A DNA stretch of 14,999 nt, from positions 1 to 14,999 of the forward strand of contig JANYKY010000494.1 of the NCBI GenBank assembly GCA_025357975.1. Reading direction: 5' to 3'. The translations under genes were made by a program, and so were the position numbers. Below, piece after piece: positions 14,106 through 14,999 of this stretch (within the stretch, counting starts at the first letter, position 1; every line of letters begins with the position of its first letter). The stretch is from Gemmatimonadaceae bacterium (GTDB taxonomy: Bacteria; Gemmatimonadota; Gemmatimonadetes; Gemmatimonadales; Gemmatimonadaceae). The notes below the pieces were generated by a model. It did not search any database. It was not told the origin of the DNA and saw only the letters and a program-made list of their open reading frames with translations.

Positions 14106-14999
14106 TTATCTAGCGCTGGTTTCCGGGGGCGGGGGTGGTTCGACGGGAAGCCTGACGACGAACCGGCTGCCCTTGCCAAGCTCGCTCGACACATCGAGCT
14201 CGCCGCCCATCAACCGCGCCAGCGACCGGCTCACCATAAGTCCAAGACCCGTTCCGCCGCGAATGCGTGTCTTGCTCTGATCCACCTGCCAGAACCGATC
14301 GAAAATTCGTTCGAGATTCTCGGTCGAAATGCCGATGCCCGTGTCCTCGATGCTTATCGTCGCGCCGTGCTCGTTAACTCTGCTTGCGATTGAAACCGTT
14401 CCGGAATCTGTGTACCGGACGGCATTCCCAAGAAGGTTGAACAGTATCTGGCGGATTCGCGTTGGATCCGCGACGATGGGCGGTCCATCTTCCGCGGTTA
14501 TCTCGAACTTTAGTCTTTTTGCGATAACCAACGGCTCGGTCGCCAGCGCGACTTCGCGAACGATGTCTGCAACGTCAACTGATTCGTTGGCGAAGCTCGT
14601 GATGCCCGACTCGATTCGAACCGATTGCAGAGAGTCATCAATCATGTGAGCGAGGTGCGCCGCACTGGCCTTGACCCTCTCGAGGTGCCAGGACTGCTCC
14701 GGAGACACCTCGCCCACTGCGCCCGCGATGAGAATATCCGCGTATCCGATTATGGCGTTGAGCGGGGTTCGAAGCTCGTGAGACATGACGCCAATGAAAT
14801 TCGATTTGGCAAGACTCGCCTCCTGAACCTCCTGAAGCAGATTCTCTCGATCCTGTTCCGCTTTTTTGCGATCAGTGATGTCGAGCAGGCTCAACACTAC
14901 GCCGTCGATTCGGTCGTCTACAGATCGGTACGGACTGATGCGGACGAGATACCAGTGGTTGTCCGATGCGCTTACTTCGCAGTCGGTGCGGATAAGTGT
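14106..14999 (-). CDS. Sensor histidine kinase, C-terminal part (partial)
   Basis: The frame runs without a stop to the right edge, so the N-terminus is missing; 297 residues are visible. Residues about 1-43 (DNHWYLVRISPYRSVDDR, then IDGVVLSLLDITD) look like the end of a PAS domain of the kind found in CheR/CheB-PAS-kinase hybrids. A short coiled coil follows, then the HisKA H-box MSHELRTPLNAIIGYADIL with phospho-acceptor His74 (codon 14780-14778), and the HATPase domain with the N-box QILFNLLGNAVRYTDSG, G1 DTGIGIS, F-box IFDRFWQVDQS and G2 GGTGLGLMVSRSLARLMGG. It ends in a Pro-rich tail (PPPPPE). All catalytic boxes are intact. The input signal and cognate regulator lie outside the window. 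It converges on xseA with a 3-bp gap and no terminator. Confidence 0.92.
   Translation of the reverse strand, partial: TLIRTDCEVSASDNHWYLVRISPYRSVDDRIDGVVLSLLDITDRKKAEQDRENLLQEVQEASLAKSNFIGVMSHELRTPLNAIIGYADILIAGAVGEVSPEQSWHLERVKASAAHLAHMIDDSLQSVRIESGITSFANESVDVADIVREVALATEPLVIAKRLKFEITAEDGPPIVADPTRIRQILFNLLGNAVRYTDSGTVSIASRVNEHGATISIEDTGIGISTENLERIFDRFWQVDQSKTRIRGGTGLGLMVSRSLARLMGGELDVSSELGKGSRFVVRLPVEPPPPPETSAR

Noticed and set aside
1..14999. Mobile elements, CRISPR arrays, tRNA or rRNA genes, or a defence island.
   Set aside because: No transposase, direct repeat array, clover-leaf sequence or defence-type domain was seen; the genes are core functions in conserved order.

Overview
This is a bacterial chromosome segment with high GC by eye, densely packed and almost entirely housekeeping. 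The order infC-rpmI-rplT-pheS-pheT, then a coiled-coil gene, zapA, rny, folD and xseA, is typical of bacterial core genomes. The overall protein flavour suggests Gemmatimonadota, but this is a low-confidence guess from memory of the families, with no marker comparison. I found no mobile element, CRISPR array, tRNA, rRNA or phage gene.

Layout. (1) 1-1069, plus strand: the end of a SpoIIE/RsbU-type PP2C phosphatase overlaps rsmA (16S rRNA dimethyltransferase). (2) 1066-3031: rex (NADH/NAD+ sensor, minus strand) and arcA (arginine deiminase, plus strand) diverge from a short region holding a perfect Rex operator. arcA leads into a DEDDh exonuclease with an unidentified N-terminal domain, then a metallo-beta-lactamase-fold hydrolase (to 4904), each overlapping the gene before it by a few bases. 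(3) 4905-5150: a structured leader with a terminator-like hairpin just ahead of infC. (4) 5151-6281: IF3, L35 and L20. IF3 very probably starts at an AUU codon. (5) 6298-6340: a long hairpin separates the ribosomal genes from pheST (6367-9764). (6) 9739-10322: a small coiled-coil protein and ZapA, both probably cell-division factors. (7) 10410-14102: RNase Y, FolD and the large subunit of exonuclease VII. (8) 14106-14999, minus strand: the C-terminal part of a sensor histidine kinase that runs off the window.

How it works together. The long plus-strand block covers translation initiation (IF3), the 50S subunit (L20, L35), phenylalanine charging, Z-ring assembly, mRNA decay, one-carbon metabolism and DNA repair. 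Most junctions overlap by a few bases (GTGA, ATGA or TGATG), which suggests translational coupling. Control appears concentrated in three places: the Rex operator, the infC leader with its AUU start, and the rplT-pheS hairpin. Four starts given here (rex, infC, pheS and the MBL gene) differ from the longest or canonical-start reading frame, each for a stated reason.

I see no new defence or mobile system. What merits a second look is regulatory: the redox-controlled rex/arcA divergon, the infC leader, and the exonuclease's N-terminal domain.
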